50,159 nt of DNA from JBASEY01 sp964404285 (GCA_964404285.1 CAYOJK010000017.1:1-50159), one strand, 5' to 3'. Positions 17,549-26,711 are shown, counted from the stretch's first letter. Notes: generated from the letters alone by a model not told the origin. Program-made: numbers and translations.

Positions 17549-18805
17549 TCACCGTTTAATCGCCCGGATGTCCTTTGCGCGAGCTTCTAGCTTCTTGGCT
17601 TCCGTTGGCCGGTTTGTGGCTTGATAGAGAGTTGCAAGGCTCTCAAGGCACATGAGCACGTCGGGATGATTCGGCCCCAACGATTTTTCCGTGATGGCCA
17701 GCATGCGTTTGTAGAGCGGTTCGGCTTTGGCATAGTCGCCTTGGGTATCGTAAAATACGGCCAAATTGTTCAGGATCGTGGTTAGGTCAAGATGGTTCTT
17801 TCCCAGCGCTTTTTCCTTGATGGCCAGCGAGCGCTCGTAGAACAGCTTAGCCTTGGCATAGTCGCCTTGGACGTTGTAAATCAATGCCAGATTGTTCAGG
17901 ATTATGGCTACGTTGGGATGATTCGGCCCCAACGATTTTTCCGTGATGGCCAGCGCGCGTTTGTGGAGTGGTTCGGCCTCGGCATAGTCTTTTTGAGCAC
18001 GGTGAAGCTGAGCCAGATTGTTCAGGATCGCGGCCACGTGGAGGTGATTCGACCCCAGCAATTTTTCCACGATGTCCAGCATGCGCTTGTAGAGCGGCTC
18101 CGCCTTGGCATAGTCATCTTGGGTGTGGTAAAACTCGGCCAGATTATTCAGGATCGTGAACACATCAGGATGATATGGTCCCAGCGCTTTTTCCGTGATG
18201 GCCAGCGATCGCTTGTAGAGCGGCTCCGCCTTGGCATCGTCGCCTCGGGCGCAGTAAAGCTCGGCCAGATTGTTCAGGATCGTAACTACCTCGGGATGGT
18301 TCTTTCCCAGCGCTTTTTCTGTGATGGCCAGCGATCGCTTGTAGAGCGACTTGGCTTTGGCATAGTCGTCTTGGATGCCGTAAATCAAAGCCAGATTGTT
18401 CATAACCGTGGCTACCTCGGGATGGTTCTTTCCCAGCGCTTTTTCAATGATGGCCAGTAAGCGCTTGTAGAACGGCTCCGCCTTGGCATAGTCGCCTTGG
18501 GCATAGTAAAGATCGGCCAAAATGCTCAGGCTCTCGGCTATGTCGGGGTGATTCGGCTCCCGCACTTTTTCATAGATGCTCAGCGCGCGCTTGCAGAGCG
18601 GCTCCGCCTTGACATAGTCGCCTTGGTCGCTGTAAAGCACAGCCAGATTGTTAAGGCTTCTGGCCACGTCAGGATCGTTTGACCCGATGTCTTGCTCTGC
18701 GATTTTCAAGGCCGCCTTTGCAACCGTCATCGCACGTTTATATTGACCGGAGCGATACAGATCCATCACCTCTTCATTCATCTGCGCGAGAGTATTTTTT
18801 TTCAT
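17549..18805 (-). CDS. Tetratricopeptide-repeat protein (kinesin light chain-like)
   Basis: About 418 residues made almost entirely of 42-residue TPR units of the TPR_10/TPR_12 type. Each unit reads roughly N-N-L-A-x-x-Y-x-x-Q-x-D-Y-A-K-A-x-x-x-Y-K-R and ends in A-I-T-E-K. About eight to nine units are visible, and several are nearly identical at DNA level. There is no signal peptide or enzymatic domain. Two ATGs are adjacent; the second is chosen because the GGAGG site then sits 4 nt away, while it nearly touches the first. TPR arrays of this kind bind protein partners; in many bacteria they are fused to NB-ARC or CHAT domains, but this one stands alone. The partner is unknown. Confidence 0.85.
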   Translation of the reverse strand: MKKNTLAQMNEEVMDLYRSGQYKRAMTVAKAALKIAEQDIGSNDPDVARSLNNLAVLYSDQGDYVKAEPLCKRALSIYEKVREPNHPDIAESLSILADLYYAQGDYAKAEPFYKRLLAIIEKALGKNHPEVATVMNNLALIYGIQDDYAKAKSLYKRSLAITEKALGKNHPEVVTILNNLAELYCARGDDAKAEPLYKRSLAITEKALGPYHPDVFTILNNLAEFYHTQDDYAKAEPLYKRMLDIVEKLLGSNHLHVAAILNNLAQLHRAQKDYAEAEPLHKRALAITEKSLGPNHPNVAIILNNLALIYNVQGDYAKAKLFYERSLAIKEKALGKNHLDLTTILNNLAVFYDTQGDYAKAEPLYKRMLAITEKSLGPNHPDVLMCLESLATLYQATNRPTEAKKLEARAKDIRAIKR

Positions 18806-18808
18806 CAT

Positions 18809-19381
18809 TCCTCCTTACATGCCGACTAACGGCACAACTCACTGGTTTGCATCGTTTTTATGCCCAATGCCTATGTTCAGTTGGCGGTAACTACACAACG
18901 ATTTGGCAGTCGGCTGCAGTGATCATTCATACCTCTACTGCGCTTTTATCCATCGTCGCTTTCTAGTTTTATCGCCATCGAAAATATAACATTTCCGGCG
19001 CTATCGGGCAACTAAGAAACATGCTCTATACCGGAAAGCATGATTATCAACTGCCTCTATCCTTTATTCAGGAGATATGTTCCATAGTATGTTCTGCTAC
19101 AAATTGAGGTCTTTTTCCTTTCACGCACTGTGTCAATCAATAGAATCATATATCAACCACTTTTCTCCAGCAATGGGGAAAGGGCCGGGGGATGAGGTCT
19201 AAGTCCAGACAATATTGTTTGCGAACAATCTATTGATTTTCATGATATGGGAAAGCCTAATCTGTTGACTCTCAGTGTGCGATAGGCAGTAATTTTGGTT
19301 GATGAGCGTAGTCAGGTTAAGGGATGGACGCTTTCTGAACAAGGCAGCCGGGGTTATTCTCAGTATCGGGGGATTGTCGGT
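18809..19381. other. Intergenic stretch without a recognised gene
   Basis: About 570 bp between the TPR gene and the decayed NfeD/stomatin locus. I see no convincing coding region, tRNA or terminator. A weak cassette-like palindrome around 18828-18892 (CTAACGG ... GTTGGCGG) was considered but its arms pair poorly. Confidence 0.4.
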
Positions 19382-20025
19382 ATGAACACTGTATTAGTCT
19401 GGTTTATCATTGGCCTGGTTTTGACGATCATGGAATTTTTTGTTCCCGGTGTGACCCTGATTTTTTTTGGTATCAGCGCCTGGATTGTCGCGTTAACGAC
19501 CGCTATTGGATTGACCGGAACATCAACATCTCAGTTGAAGTTGATGGAATCCTTTATTTACAGGTTGTCGATGCCGTCAAAGCCAGCTATGGTATAGAAA
19601 ATTACATGTTTGCCTCGGTACAACTTGCGCAGACAACCATGCGCTCGGAAATAGGCAAATTGGAACTGGATCGAACCTTTGAAGAACGCGAAGCCAAGAT
19701 CAATGTTGCGGAAGGTGTCAAACAGGAGGCTATCAAAGGTTCTGAAGGTGAAAAAACAAAACGGATCAACGAAGCTGAAGGCCGATCAAAAGAAATTGAA
19801 CTGATCGCGTTAGCTACCGCGGAAGGTATTTGACAGATCGCCGCCATTCAGGAACCCGGTGGAAAAGAGGCTGTCAATTTACGCGTCGCGGAACAATATC
19901 TGAAGGAATTTGGCAATCTCGCAAAAGTCAACAATACGATGATCCTTCCATCTAACCTTACCGATATCGCCGGCGTGGTTGCGACCATCAGCAGCCTGTT
20001 GAAAACAATACCGCCAACAAATTAG
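19382..20025 (+). pseudogene. Decayed NfeD-stomatin (paraslipin) locus
   Basis: The first 50 codons (MNTVLVWFIIGLVLTIMEFF..., GVTLIFFGISAWIVAL) are the first membrane part of an NfeD protein. The frame then changes near 19535 into a stomatin/SPFH sequence: VEVDGILYLQVVDAVKASYG, then SVQLAQTTMRSEIGKLELDR. After EERE the middle of the SPFH domain is missing, and the text resumes at AKINVAEGVKQEAIKGSEG. A TGA at 19831 interrupts the frame, after which the paraslipin C-terminus continues (AEQYLKEFGNLAKVNNT to LLKTIPPTN). NfeD and paraslipins are normal neighbours that help membrane quality control. Two deletions plus a stop show that both are dead here. Confidence 0.85.
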
Positions 20026-20172
20026 AGTCAAATTCTGAATTGGATCGATTGTAAGTGTTCAATGTAAAAGCATAAGCGCTTTTTCTTCATCATTTTTCTG
20101 ACACATCCCGATATTTTCTGCTAAACTTGGTTGGCTGTGCTGGATGTCTATTTTCGGAGGAGGTTTATTTAC

Positions 20173-21300
20173 ATGAGCAAAAAAGTTGTCGGTGTGATGT
20201 TCGGGGGTCGTTCCGGAGAACATGAAGTATCGTTGAAATCCGCTCAATCTGTCATGAAAACGCTGTTAAAATCAAATATTTACGATGTTTTGCCGATGGG
20301 TATAACCAAAGACGGTGAATGGTTCTGCGGTAGCCAGGCAATGAAGGAGTTGATCGATCGGGCTGATCCTGATCTTCTGGACGGAGCCGCTTCTGTTGAC
20401 CGACATGCAACCGTGTTCGGTGATTTTCCGACGGTAGCCTCATCACCGCTGCCTACGCCGGACATTATAAATTTGATCGATGTCGTCTTTCCCGTGCTGC
20501 ATGGGCCGGGTGGAGAAGACGGGACGGTGCAGGGTATGCTGACGATTGCCCGCGTCCCTTATGTCGGCTGCAACACACTGGCATCGAGTGTCGCAATGGA
20601 TAAAATCGTGTTTAAAAACGTCATGCGTGCTCACAGCATTCCCGTATTGCCCGATGTCACGGTTCTCAGGAGTGAGTGGGAATCCGATCGTAAATCCATC
20701 CTTTCCAAGATCGAATCGACATTGTCCTACCCGGTTTTCATTAAACCCGCCAATATGGGATCCAGCGTCGGCATATCCAAGTGTCGTGATCGAGCGGAGT
20801 TGACGGTCGGCATCGATTTAGCTTCCCGGTTCGATCGGCGCATACTGGTGGAGCTCGCGGCGCCGAAACCCAGGGAAATCGAGGTGTCAGTATTGGGGAA
20901 TGATCAGCCGATCGCATCGATACCCGGAGAAATTGTGCCGAAGCGGGAGTTTTATGATTATACCGCCAAGTATATCGATTCCGGATCGGCTGCATCCGAT
21001 CTGATCATTCCAGCGCCGATCAGCGAATCGGAAGCGCAAATCATCCGCGATATCGCCGTGCGCGCATTTCGCGCTATCGATGGTTCCGGTATGGCGCGTG
21101 TGGATTTTTTCATCAATCGGATTACCGGCGATCTTTATTTAAATGAATTGAACACGATTCCGGGGTTCACGGCAATCAGCATGTACTCGAAATTATGGGC
21201 AGCCACCGGAATTCCTTATCCGGAACTTATCGATAAGTTGATCGAACTGGCTATTGAACGCTTTGAAGAGACGGAACGAAACCAGGTGTCATATACGTAG
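20173..21300 (+). CDS. ddl: D-alanine--D-alanine ligase
   Basis: 375 residues from the ATG preceded by a strong GGAGGAGG site, which decides this start over an upstream in-frame one. It is the ATP-grasp ligase that makes D-Ala-D-Ala for peptidoglycan. Visible motifs: VMFGGRSGEHEVSLKSAQSV at the start, VFPVLHGPGGEDGTVQGML, YVGCNTLASSVAMDK, the FIKPANMGSSVGISK ATP-binding loop, the MARVDFF strand and the metal-site LNELNTIPGFTAISMY. Length and motif order are normal. It shows the cell builds a murein wall. The gene stands alone downstream of the stomatin relic and no mur genes adjoin it. Confidence 0.93.
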   Translation: MSKKVVGVMFGGRSGEHEVSLKSAQSVMKTLLKSNIYDVLPMGITKDGEWFCGSQAMKELIDRADPDLLDGAASVDRHATVFGDFPTVASSPLPTPDIINLIDVVFPVLHGPGGEDGTVQGMLTIARVPYVGCNTLASSVAMDKIVFKNVMRAHSIPVLPDVTVLRSEWESDRKSILSKIESTLSYPVFIKPANMGSSVGISKCRDRAELTVGIDLASRFDRRILVELAAPKPREIEVSVLGNDQPIASIPGEIVPKREFYDYTAKYIDSGSAASDLIIPAPISESEAQIIRDIAVRAFRAIDGSGMARVDFFINRITGDLYLNELNTIPGFTAISMYSKLWAATGIPYPELIDKLIELAIERFEETERNQVSYT

Positions 21301-21445
21301 GCTGTTTTGCGCCAAGACTCCAGAAGTTGTGCAATTAATATTCTTATAAATCCGCTTATCGCCTGAGCAAGCGGAAACCCGCCTGTATTTATGCAAATCC
21401 AAAGTTAAACTTTTGTTTTGCACAAAACCTGTGTATTATATCGTC

Positions 21446-22627
21446 ATGATCACTCGAGATATAACCCAAGAATTATTGCAATCCGCCGCTGAATATCCCG
21501 TTGTGACGATTCTTGGGCCGCGGCAATCGGGCAAGACCACACTGACCCGGATGACATTTCCCGACAAGCCGTATTTTTCCCTGGAAGACCCGGACATCCG
21601 CATAGCAGCTGAGGCTGATCCGAGGGGTTTTCTTGATCAAATGAAAGACGGTGGTGTCTTGGATGAGGTGCAGCGGCTTCCGGTTCTGCTTTCCTATATT
21701 CAAGGCATAGTGGACAAGACAAGAAAACGCGGGACATTCATTTTAACCGGCAGCCATCAACCGCAGCTTCATGAAGCGATCAGCCAGTCTTTAGCGGGCC
21801 GGACCGCCATATTGTCTTTGTGGCCATTTTCCATCAATGAAATCCGTCGATATGAACAGCCTCAAAATCCCTTCGATTTGATCTATCGCGGTTTTTTCCC
21901 TAAGCTTCATCAGGAAAAACTGGAGCCGCGTCGTTTCTTCAACGGTTATCTGCAGACTTACGTCGAGAGGGATGTCCGAGCCTTGATTCATTTGCGTGAT
22001 TTGTCGTCATTTCAAAAATTCTTGATTTTGCTGGCTGGTCGGGTAGGCCAAGTCGTGAATCTCGCCTCGTTGAGCAATGATGTGGGTGTCTCTGCAACGA
22101 CAATCAGAAACTGGCTTTCGGTATTAAAAGCTTCGTATATCTTGTTTGAGCTGCCGCCATTTTTTGAAAATGTCCAAAAGCGAGTGATCAAATCGCCCAA
22201 ACTCTATTTCACCGACGTGGGTCTGGCTGCTTTTCTGCTTGGCATTCACACGGCGGATCAGGCTTTTCGCGATCCTTTGCGGGGGAATCTGTATGAAAAC
22301 CTCGTGATCGCTGACATCGGCAAAGGCGCTCTGAACCGCGGGATCAGACCGGAGATGTATTTTTTTCGGGATTCTCACGGCAATGAGATCGATCTGTTGG
22401 TTCGGGAAAACGGTGTATTGACGCCAGTGGAGATCAAGTCTGCAGCGACATTTTCCATGGATTTCGTCAAAGGTCTCGAGTGGTTTCAAACGTTGAATCT
22501 TAAGCGCGTCCGCCCCGGCGTAGTTCTCTACAACGGTGTGCAGTCGTTCAATATCCGAGGTATCCGTATTCTTAACCCGCTTAATGTGGACGATATTTGG
22601 CGGATGATTACTGCCATTTCGGAATGA
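21446..22627 (+). CDS. AAA+ ATPase with DUF4143 domain
   Basis: 393 residues from the ATG that gives MITRDITQELL, a typical start for the family; an upstream in-frame ATG at 21413 is less likely. Walker A is TILGPRQSGKTTLT, Walker B-like GVLDEVQRLP, and FILTGSHQPQL serves as sensor 1. The C-terminal half is DUF4143, with a winged-helix-like stretch (VGVSATTIRNWLSVLKASYI) and a nuclease-like fold ending in GNEIDLLVRENGVLTPVEIK, which looks like a D...ExK site. The family is widespread and often laterally moved; its role is not established, with defence or toxin-antitoxin ideas proposed. No ribosome site is obvious. It is the last conventional gene before the cassette region. Confidence 0.85.
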   Translation: MITRDITQELLQSAAEYPVVTILGPRQSGKTTLTRMTFPDKPYFSLEDPDIRIAAEADPRGFLDQMKDGGVLDEVQRLPVLLSYIQGIVDKTRKRGTFILTGSHQPQLHEAISQSLAGRTAILSLWPFSINEIRRYEQPQNPFDLIYRGFFPKLHQEKLEPRRFFNGYLQTYVERDVRALIHLRDLSSFQKFLILLAGRVGQVVNLASLSNDVGVSATTIRNWLSVLKASYILFELPPFFENVQKRVIKSPKLYFTDVGLAAFLLGIHTADQAFRDPLRGNLYENLVIADIGKGALNRGIRPEMYFFRDSHGNEIDLLVRENGVLTPVEIKSAATFSMDFVKGLEWFQTLNLKRVRPGVVLYNGVQSFNIRGIRILNPLNVDDIWRMITAISE

Positions 22628-22763
22628 AGGTGTTTGCCGTCGAGTTTAGATAATTTTATGTGTCACAAGTTGCTCAACTGAAGCATTGAAAACTCGGTCT
22701 ATCTTGCCTATCCATTCGCTGGAGCACAATCATCACAAGGAAATGCTCTTTACAAGAGATGTG

Positions 22764-22822
22764 ACCGAACCTCAAGGCGTACGAACGTGAGTCAGCGTGT
22801 TCTATGCAGCCGCTGGTTGAGC
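22764..22822 (-). repeat. Candidate attC site D (integron cassette end)
   Basis: Read leftward, the site starts with GCTCAAC (22822-22816, a full RYYYAAC match) 8 nt after the stop of the CFI-box gene and ends with GTTCGGT (22770-22764, 6 of 7 of GTTRRRY). The ends pair AACC with GGTT, then GGC with GCC; an inner hairpin GAACACG/CGTTC closes it. Length 59 bp is normal for attC. It is the weakest of the four sites. The preceding 22628-22763 shows nothing else. Confidence 0.5.
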
Positions 22823-22830
22823 TGCCGAAG

Positions 22831-23178
22831 TCAGCTATAGTTCTCTATTTTCTTTCTAGCCACAAATCTATCAAGCACGTTTCGAATCAATGGCTTGGCC
22901 CAGGGCAATAAATAATTAAGAAGGAGAGCGAAAAAATTGCCCATGCCGGCATAATAGAGACGAACGAAGCATCGCCCACTCAGAGATTGCATCAGGACGT
23001 CATCTCTATATCTGCGTAGAAAGCATACCTGTTCTATATTGGGATCGCCATAGACAGCCGTTGCAACGAAACAGCCTGAACCTTGACCACCACCGGAGCT
23101 TTTATAGTTGCGGTTATCTTTATTGCCACCATATCCAGACTTGGATTGGCGCGATTTCTGTTGAGTTGCAAAAAAATT
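22831..23178 (-). pseudogene. CFI-box (CFxATAxYG) protein, N-terminally truncated
   Basis: An open frame of 115 codons reads GSGCFVATAVYGDPNIEQVC, then FLRRYRDDVLMQSLSGRCFV and RLYYAGMG, with a hydrophobic end (FFALLLNYLLPWAKPLIRNV). This matches the CFI-box C-terminal domain known by its CFIATAxYG start, proposed to be a sorting or membrane tail. It is preceded by a Gly/Ser/Asn-rich linker. No ATG, GTG or TTG starts this frame; an in-frame TGA lies just upstream, and an ATG-ATG-AAA start is one frame off across a run of seven Ts. The break coincides with the edge of homology to the integrase relic, so the gene was probably truncated where the cassette joins it, or frameshifted there. Confidence 0.7.
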
Positions 23179-23364
23179 TCATCATTCCTAACTCGATTTC
23201 ATGTTTCCATGAATAAACCCAGGATTTCTCGATATCGTATGAAACCTGTTCCGGAAGACATTGTGCAAATATTTTCTCACCGAATGGAAGCCGCGCATAT
23301 CCCAGACGAAGATCGCCGGAATTATATGAAATAGCTTCGTTTCTATCCCGACTTCTGCTTTTAG
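23165..23364 (+). pseudogene. Tyrosine recombinase (probable integron integrase) 5' remnant, copy 1
   Basis: From ATG 23209 the frame reads MNKPRISRYRMKPVPED, HRMEAAHIPDEDRRNYMK, a TAG stop, then LRFYPDFCF and a second stop. Reading the TAG as a mutated TGG gives YMKWLRFYxDFC, the N-terminal SAM-like pattern of tyrosine recombinases and of many integron integrases (from memory). Only about 50 of more than 300 codons remain, with no catalytic R-H-R-Y part. About 45 bp before the ATG are also shared with copy 2 at 28.4 kb. It points right, away from the leftward cassette gene at 22.8 kb, as an intI next to attI would. The stretch 23365-23663 holds nothing recognised. Confidence 0.6.
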
Positions 23365-23663
23365 TTTGGAGAGTTATCTACATGGAGGTATAGGGCTATA
23401 GCCCCCTGAATTCCCATACGTGGAAATTGGACATTGGATTCCTCGCTACTTGCTCCCTTTCTCTAACCGTGATGCTGCTGAAATCACCATTGAAAGAGCG
23501 AGCGTTGAACTGTCAAACGTCCAGCCGCACCCGCGAGCGCGAGAGAGCTGTAAAAGATGATGTATACTGTGTCCCGGGGCACATTCACCCGCAAGCCTAC
23601 CCTTCCATTGCCGGTTGACCATTAGGACTTGTTCACCTCCCGCCAAGCGGCACGGTCTTAATT

Positions 23664-23741
23664 GCCTAACGCCGAGCATCAGCCTCAAAATGGGCAGCGT
23701 CCGTGCGGTCCATTTTATAGTGTTGGATGCTCTTGTTGGCC
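23664..23741 (-). repeat. attC site A (follows the restriction gene)
   Basis: Read leftward: GGCCAAC (23741-23735; RYYYAAC with one mismatch) through a 78-bp palindrome to GTTAGGC (23670-23664), a perfect GTTRRRY end. Inner arms GAGCATC (23732-23726 complement) and GATGCTC (complement of 23674-23680) pair over 7 bp, and CCATTTT/AAAATGG pair over 7 bp further in. It begins 5 nt after the stop codon of the restriction-type gene, exactly where a cassette recombination site belongs. This is the best of the four sites. Confidence 0.75.
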
Positions 23742-23746
23742 AGGTC

Positions 23747-24616
23747 TTACTGTTTCGCAACGAATTGTAGGAACTCGCGAACCTTTGCCTTGTCCTTGAA
23801 TGATCCCTTGATCTTGTCTCCGTTCGTGAACGATATGAGGACTTCGAACTTGCGGAAATCGCCACAGCCTTTGTAGACGGAATAGCTGTCGAGAAAGCGC
23901 AAGGCGTCGTCGATCGTGGCGAACTCACTTGAGCGACCGTACAACGGGATGACGAACACCTTTTCGACCATGCAGTCAAGACGTTCCTTCAGCGATACCA
24001 TGAACGTTTCAATTTGCGTCTTGTTTGCGTTGCTAAGATGATCTTTCACCTTCTGCATTGTCGCGGACGATGCCTTCTCGATCTTCTTTACGCACTTCCG
24101 AAAGTCCGTGTCGGGGGTCTTTTCGTCAAAGGCTACATCTATGCGTTCGGATGCGAACGCCGCTACGATGGTATCGTACGGGAAATACAGCACATGAAAT
24201 CCAAGGGAATGCAGTTGCTCAAGGGAACCTTCCGTAAACAAGCCAGCAAGAACCACACCCAGAAACGGGTTGGACCACTTGTACTTTTCTGCAAGTGGCA
24301 GAATCGCCCCTTGGATCTCTTGCGCCTTGTTACGGGAATGCTTCGTGTATCTACGCCATGCAACTTCGATAAATGCCACTGGCGTTCCTAATGCATCATC
24401 AGTGCCATCACGCTCAAGCACGTAGTCAAGATCGTGGGCGTTACCGTATGTATCTTCCCATGTGACTTTCTTCCCTTTGCGTGCAGCGCGAGCGTTCTTC
24501 TGATAGTCGAGATACAATCCGCTGTAAGCGGCAATGGATGTAAGGAAGGACTCAATAAGTTCCTCCAAAAGGTTCCCGATCAACTGCCCGAATCTGTGTG
24601 ATGGAGATTCTGCCAT
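23747..24616 (-). CDS. Putative restriction endonuclease (PD-(D/E)xK-like), R-M partner
   Basis: 289 residues, starting 3 nt after the methyltransferase stop, so the two form one unit. It has no domain I can name with certainty. A nuclease-like core is suggested by HDLDYVLERDG (about 62-72) followed by PVAFIEVAWRRYTKHSRNKA (about 79-98), a D...E-x-A/K arrangement with a following basic helix, as in several type II enzymes. The expected Lys of ExK is replaced by Ala (EVA), so either the site is degenerate or the Lys comes from elsewhere. Its position next to a DNA methyltransferase is the main support. It ends 5 nt before attC site A, so the pair appears to be a two-gene integron cassette. Confidence 0.6.
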   Translation of the reverse strand: MAESPSHRFGQLIGNLLEELIESFLTSIAAYSGLYLDYQKNARAARKGKKVTWEDTYGNAHDLDYVLERDGTDDALGTPVAFIEVAWRRYTKHSRNKAQEIQGAILPLAEKYKWSNPFLGVVLAGLFTEGSLEQLHSLGFHVLYFPYDTIVAAFASERIDVAFDEKTPDTDFRKCVKKIEKASSATMQKVKDHLSNANKTQIETFMVSLKERLDCMVEKVFVIPLYGRSSEFATIDDALRFLDSYSVYKGCGDFRKFEVLISFTNGDKIKGSFKDKAKVREFLQFVAKQ

Positions 24617-24619
24617 GCT

Positions 24620-25945
24620 TTACCCCTCGATCCAGAGCCTGCCTTCCTTGAGGGGCACACGATGTTTTCTGTTCTTCCATTTGACGTTACGATCCCGAAT
24701 TTTCTCGAAAGAATGCGACTTGAAACCGGCTGCAAGGGCCAATTTGCCCAGCCATGCATCAACATCCAGATACACCCCATACGGTGCGGAGTCACCGATG
24801 ACAAAGCACAAGAAACTTCCAGCACGGCAGACAGCGCGCAATGCTTTGAAAACCAAGCCGAGGTCTCGGAAATACGCCGCTGCCATCGTGTGGTAGTTCT
24901 TTCTCCCGCCCTTGGTTTCTCGGACTTCAGCTAGTGTTTTGCATGCTGTCGAAAGTTCTGGCCTGATCGGGGCAAGGATCGGTTCGGCTAGCACTTCGTC
25001 CAGAACGAGTTTGTCAGCCGCAGCGTGTTGCGAACACGAGCGGATAAGGCGCTGTCGCACAGCGCCTTGAAGGTCCCCCCAACCGTTGACCTCGCCCCAG
25101 AAGGTCATCTCCAAGCGTGTGGCATCGGCATAATCGTAGTTGTTTGGATATGGGGGCGAAGTGATGACGGCATCGACTTTGATCTGCTCACAGTCTTCCG
25201 GTGCGCGTGCGTCCGTAAGTAGAACACTGCCGCGATTGGACCAGGCATTGCGTTGGGTATACTCAATGTCCTGCAGTATGTCACAAGCCTTGGATTGAAA
25301 AGCAGTAACAGGAGTTTGCACTCCGGACTTGCTTTTGTTTGGCAGGACATACTGCCACTGGGCAGTTCCGGCGCCACTGCACACCCGAAGAATGGCGGTC
25401 AGAACAAGCCAGATCATTTCGCCCGTAGGTGTCTTGTTGTCAAATTCTGCATGAAACAAGTCCCGCATGGCAAAGAGAGTGGCGAGAGATTCCCGTGTGT
25501 AGCACTTTTCCAGCAGCGGTGGCACATCCTCTGGGAGGGAGGGAGCAACCTCGGGCAACTGGTTCAGGAATCTGTGAAACGTCTCGCGAACGGCTGAAAT
25601 GTCGACATGGATGCCGCGCAGTTTTGCGACGGCAATCCGGTGAATGAAGGGGTGTGTCTCGAATCCCCAGCTTCTCACCTGTTCGGCCTCGCAGGCCAAA
25701 AGGGTTGTTCCCACACCAGCAAACGGGTCAAGCACAGCAACCGTGCTTGTGTCGGAACACCGATCACGCAGGAGAGAGCGAACCCAGTCGGCGGAAAACC
25801 CCGCCGAATAGCGATACCACCGATGTACGGGCAGAGACATATTGTCCACAAAAGCGCCGGACCGCCCGTTGAAACGCGCATGTGTCAAGACTGCGTCCGC
25901 GTCGTCGGCGAATAGCTCTGGTTGGTATGCAAGGTTAGTACTCAT
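24620..25945 (-). CDS. DNA methyltransferase (amino-MTase, SPPY type)
   Basis: About 441 residues from the ATG giving MSTNLAYQPELF; the longer in-frame start is unlike the family. Motif I, the SAM site, is LDPFAGVGTTLLA near residue 83, and the catalytic motif IV is VITSPPYPNNYDYAD near 258. TSPPY is typical of N4-cytosine and some N6-adenine methyltransferases; motif I comes before IV, and the region after IV (to 441) should hold the target recognition part. It protects DNA from the partner nuclease encoded directly downstream. The region 25946-26189 upstream holds no gene. It is part of the cassette bounded by attC site A. Confidence 0.85.
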   Translation of the reverse strand: MSTNLAYQPELFADDADAVLTHARFNGRSGAFVDNMSLPVHRWYRYSAGFSADWVRSLLRDRCSDTSTVAVLDPFAGVGTTLLACEAEQVRSWGFETHPFIHRIAVAKLRGIHVDISAVRETFHRFLNQLPEVAPSLPEDVPPLLEKCYTRESLATLFAMRDLFHAEFDNKTPTGEMIWLVLTAILRVCSGAGTAQWQYVLPNKSKSGVQTPVTAFQSKACDILQDIEYTQRNAWSNRGSVLLTDARAPEDCEQIKVDAVITSPPYPNNYDYADATRLEMTFWGEVNGWGDLQGAVRQRLIRSCSQHAAADKLVLDEVLAEPILAPIRPELSTACKTLAEVRETKGGRKNYHTMAAAYFRDLGLVFKALRAVCRAGSFLCFVIGDSAPYGVYLDVDAWLGKLALAAGFKSHSFEKIRDRNVKWKNRKHRVPLKEGRLWIEG

Positions 25946-26189
25946 GCCGTTATGCTGCCATAGGCAGGCCGATTTGTCAATTCTGTTCTCTGGGTCAACA
26001 GTGAAACCATTTATTCCATCCAAGCTGCTCTTCAACCTCCGCATTCAATTCCCAATATGCCAAACCGACATGAGACACACGAATCACTTTTCCCATTCGT
26101 TTTGCTTTTGTCTTTAAAGCCCAATGGTTAGGGACTCGACGAATGAAATTGGAGGCGTTTATTCTAAATAATGTTCTCGTCGAAAATGT

Positions 26190-26444
26190 TCAATCTGCTG
26201 CTGATCCCAGAGCATATTGCTCCGCATTTTCAAGAAAAGCTTGCCTTGATAACCTCACTGCTTCAGCAATAGCCTCATGGGAAATACTCCCACGCCATTC
26301 CTGAATGATGGTTTCCCATGCAAGACCATCTGCAATTTGCTCCAGAACATCAGCAACCAGAATACGCGTTCCATGGAAAGTTGGCTTACCATGACAAATT
26401 TCAGGATCAGATATGATATATCGTCCTACGAATTTTGCCTTCAC
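26190..26444 (-). CDS. DUF433 (VapB-like antitoxin family) protein
   Basis: 84 residues starting at GTG behind AAGGAG, nine bases away. The family signature is clear: ISDPEICHGKPTFHGTRILV, then ADVLEQIADGLAWETIIQEW, a short winged or ribbon-helix fold. DUF433 proteins are usually antitoxins paired with a PIN-like DUF5615 toxin. No toxin gene adjoins it on either side, so it is an orphan that may neutralise an incoming or distant toxin or act as a plain regulator. Orphan antitoxins are frequent integron cassettes. No strong attC follows it; only a weak palindrome sits at about 26120-26160. Confidence 0.8.
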   Translation of the reverse strand: MKAKFVGRYIISDPEICHGKPTFHGTRILVADVLEQIADGLAWETIIQEWRGSISHEAIAEAVRLSRQAFLENAEQYALGSAAD

Positions 26445-26711
26445 TTCCTTGGTCTCCTTTCAATAAGATTCTGTCGTTCGATAAAAGTTTTCACACTTTT
26501 CATCGCCCTGACACAATATAAATTATAGGTGTTAAATCTCGATAAATCACAGAATGATAAGGCATTAATCAGGGTAAACAAAAAATAGAATTTTTTGAAG
26601 GATTGTTGGATGTGCGCCAAACATCTTCGACGGGCACGTTAATATTCTTTTCGATGTTGATTTTCTTGATGTTAAAGATAATCTTTGCGATGTGGTTTTT
26701 ATACTGAAATC
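26445..26711. other. Spacer between cassettes, no gene seen
   Basis: About 270 AT-rich bases lie between the end of attC site C and the DUF433 gene. I see no convincing frame. If the DUF433 gene is a cassette, this is its 5' untranslated part, unusually long for a cassette. Confidence 0.4.

Noticed and set aside
18828..18892. attC-like sequence upstream of the TPR gene
   Set aside because: End boxes are present only loosely and the arms do not pair; no cassette gene ends next to it.
26120..26160. Possible fifth attC after the DUF433 gene (CCAAT ... ATTGGGC)
   Set aside because: The RYYYAAC box is missing, the palindrome is only ~40 bp and it starts about 30 nt after the stop, unlike the other four.
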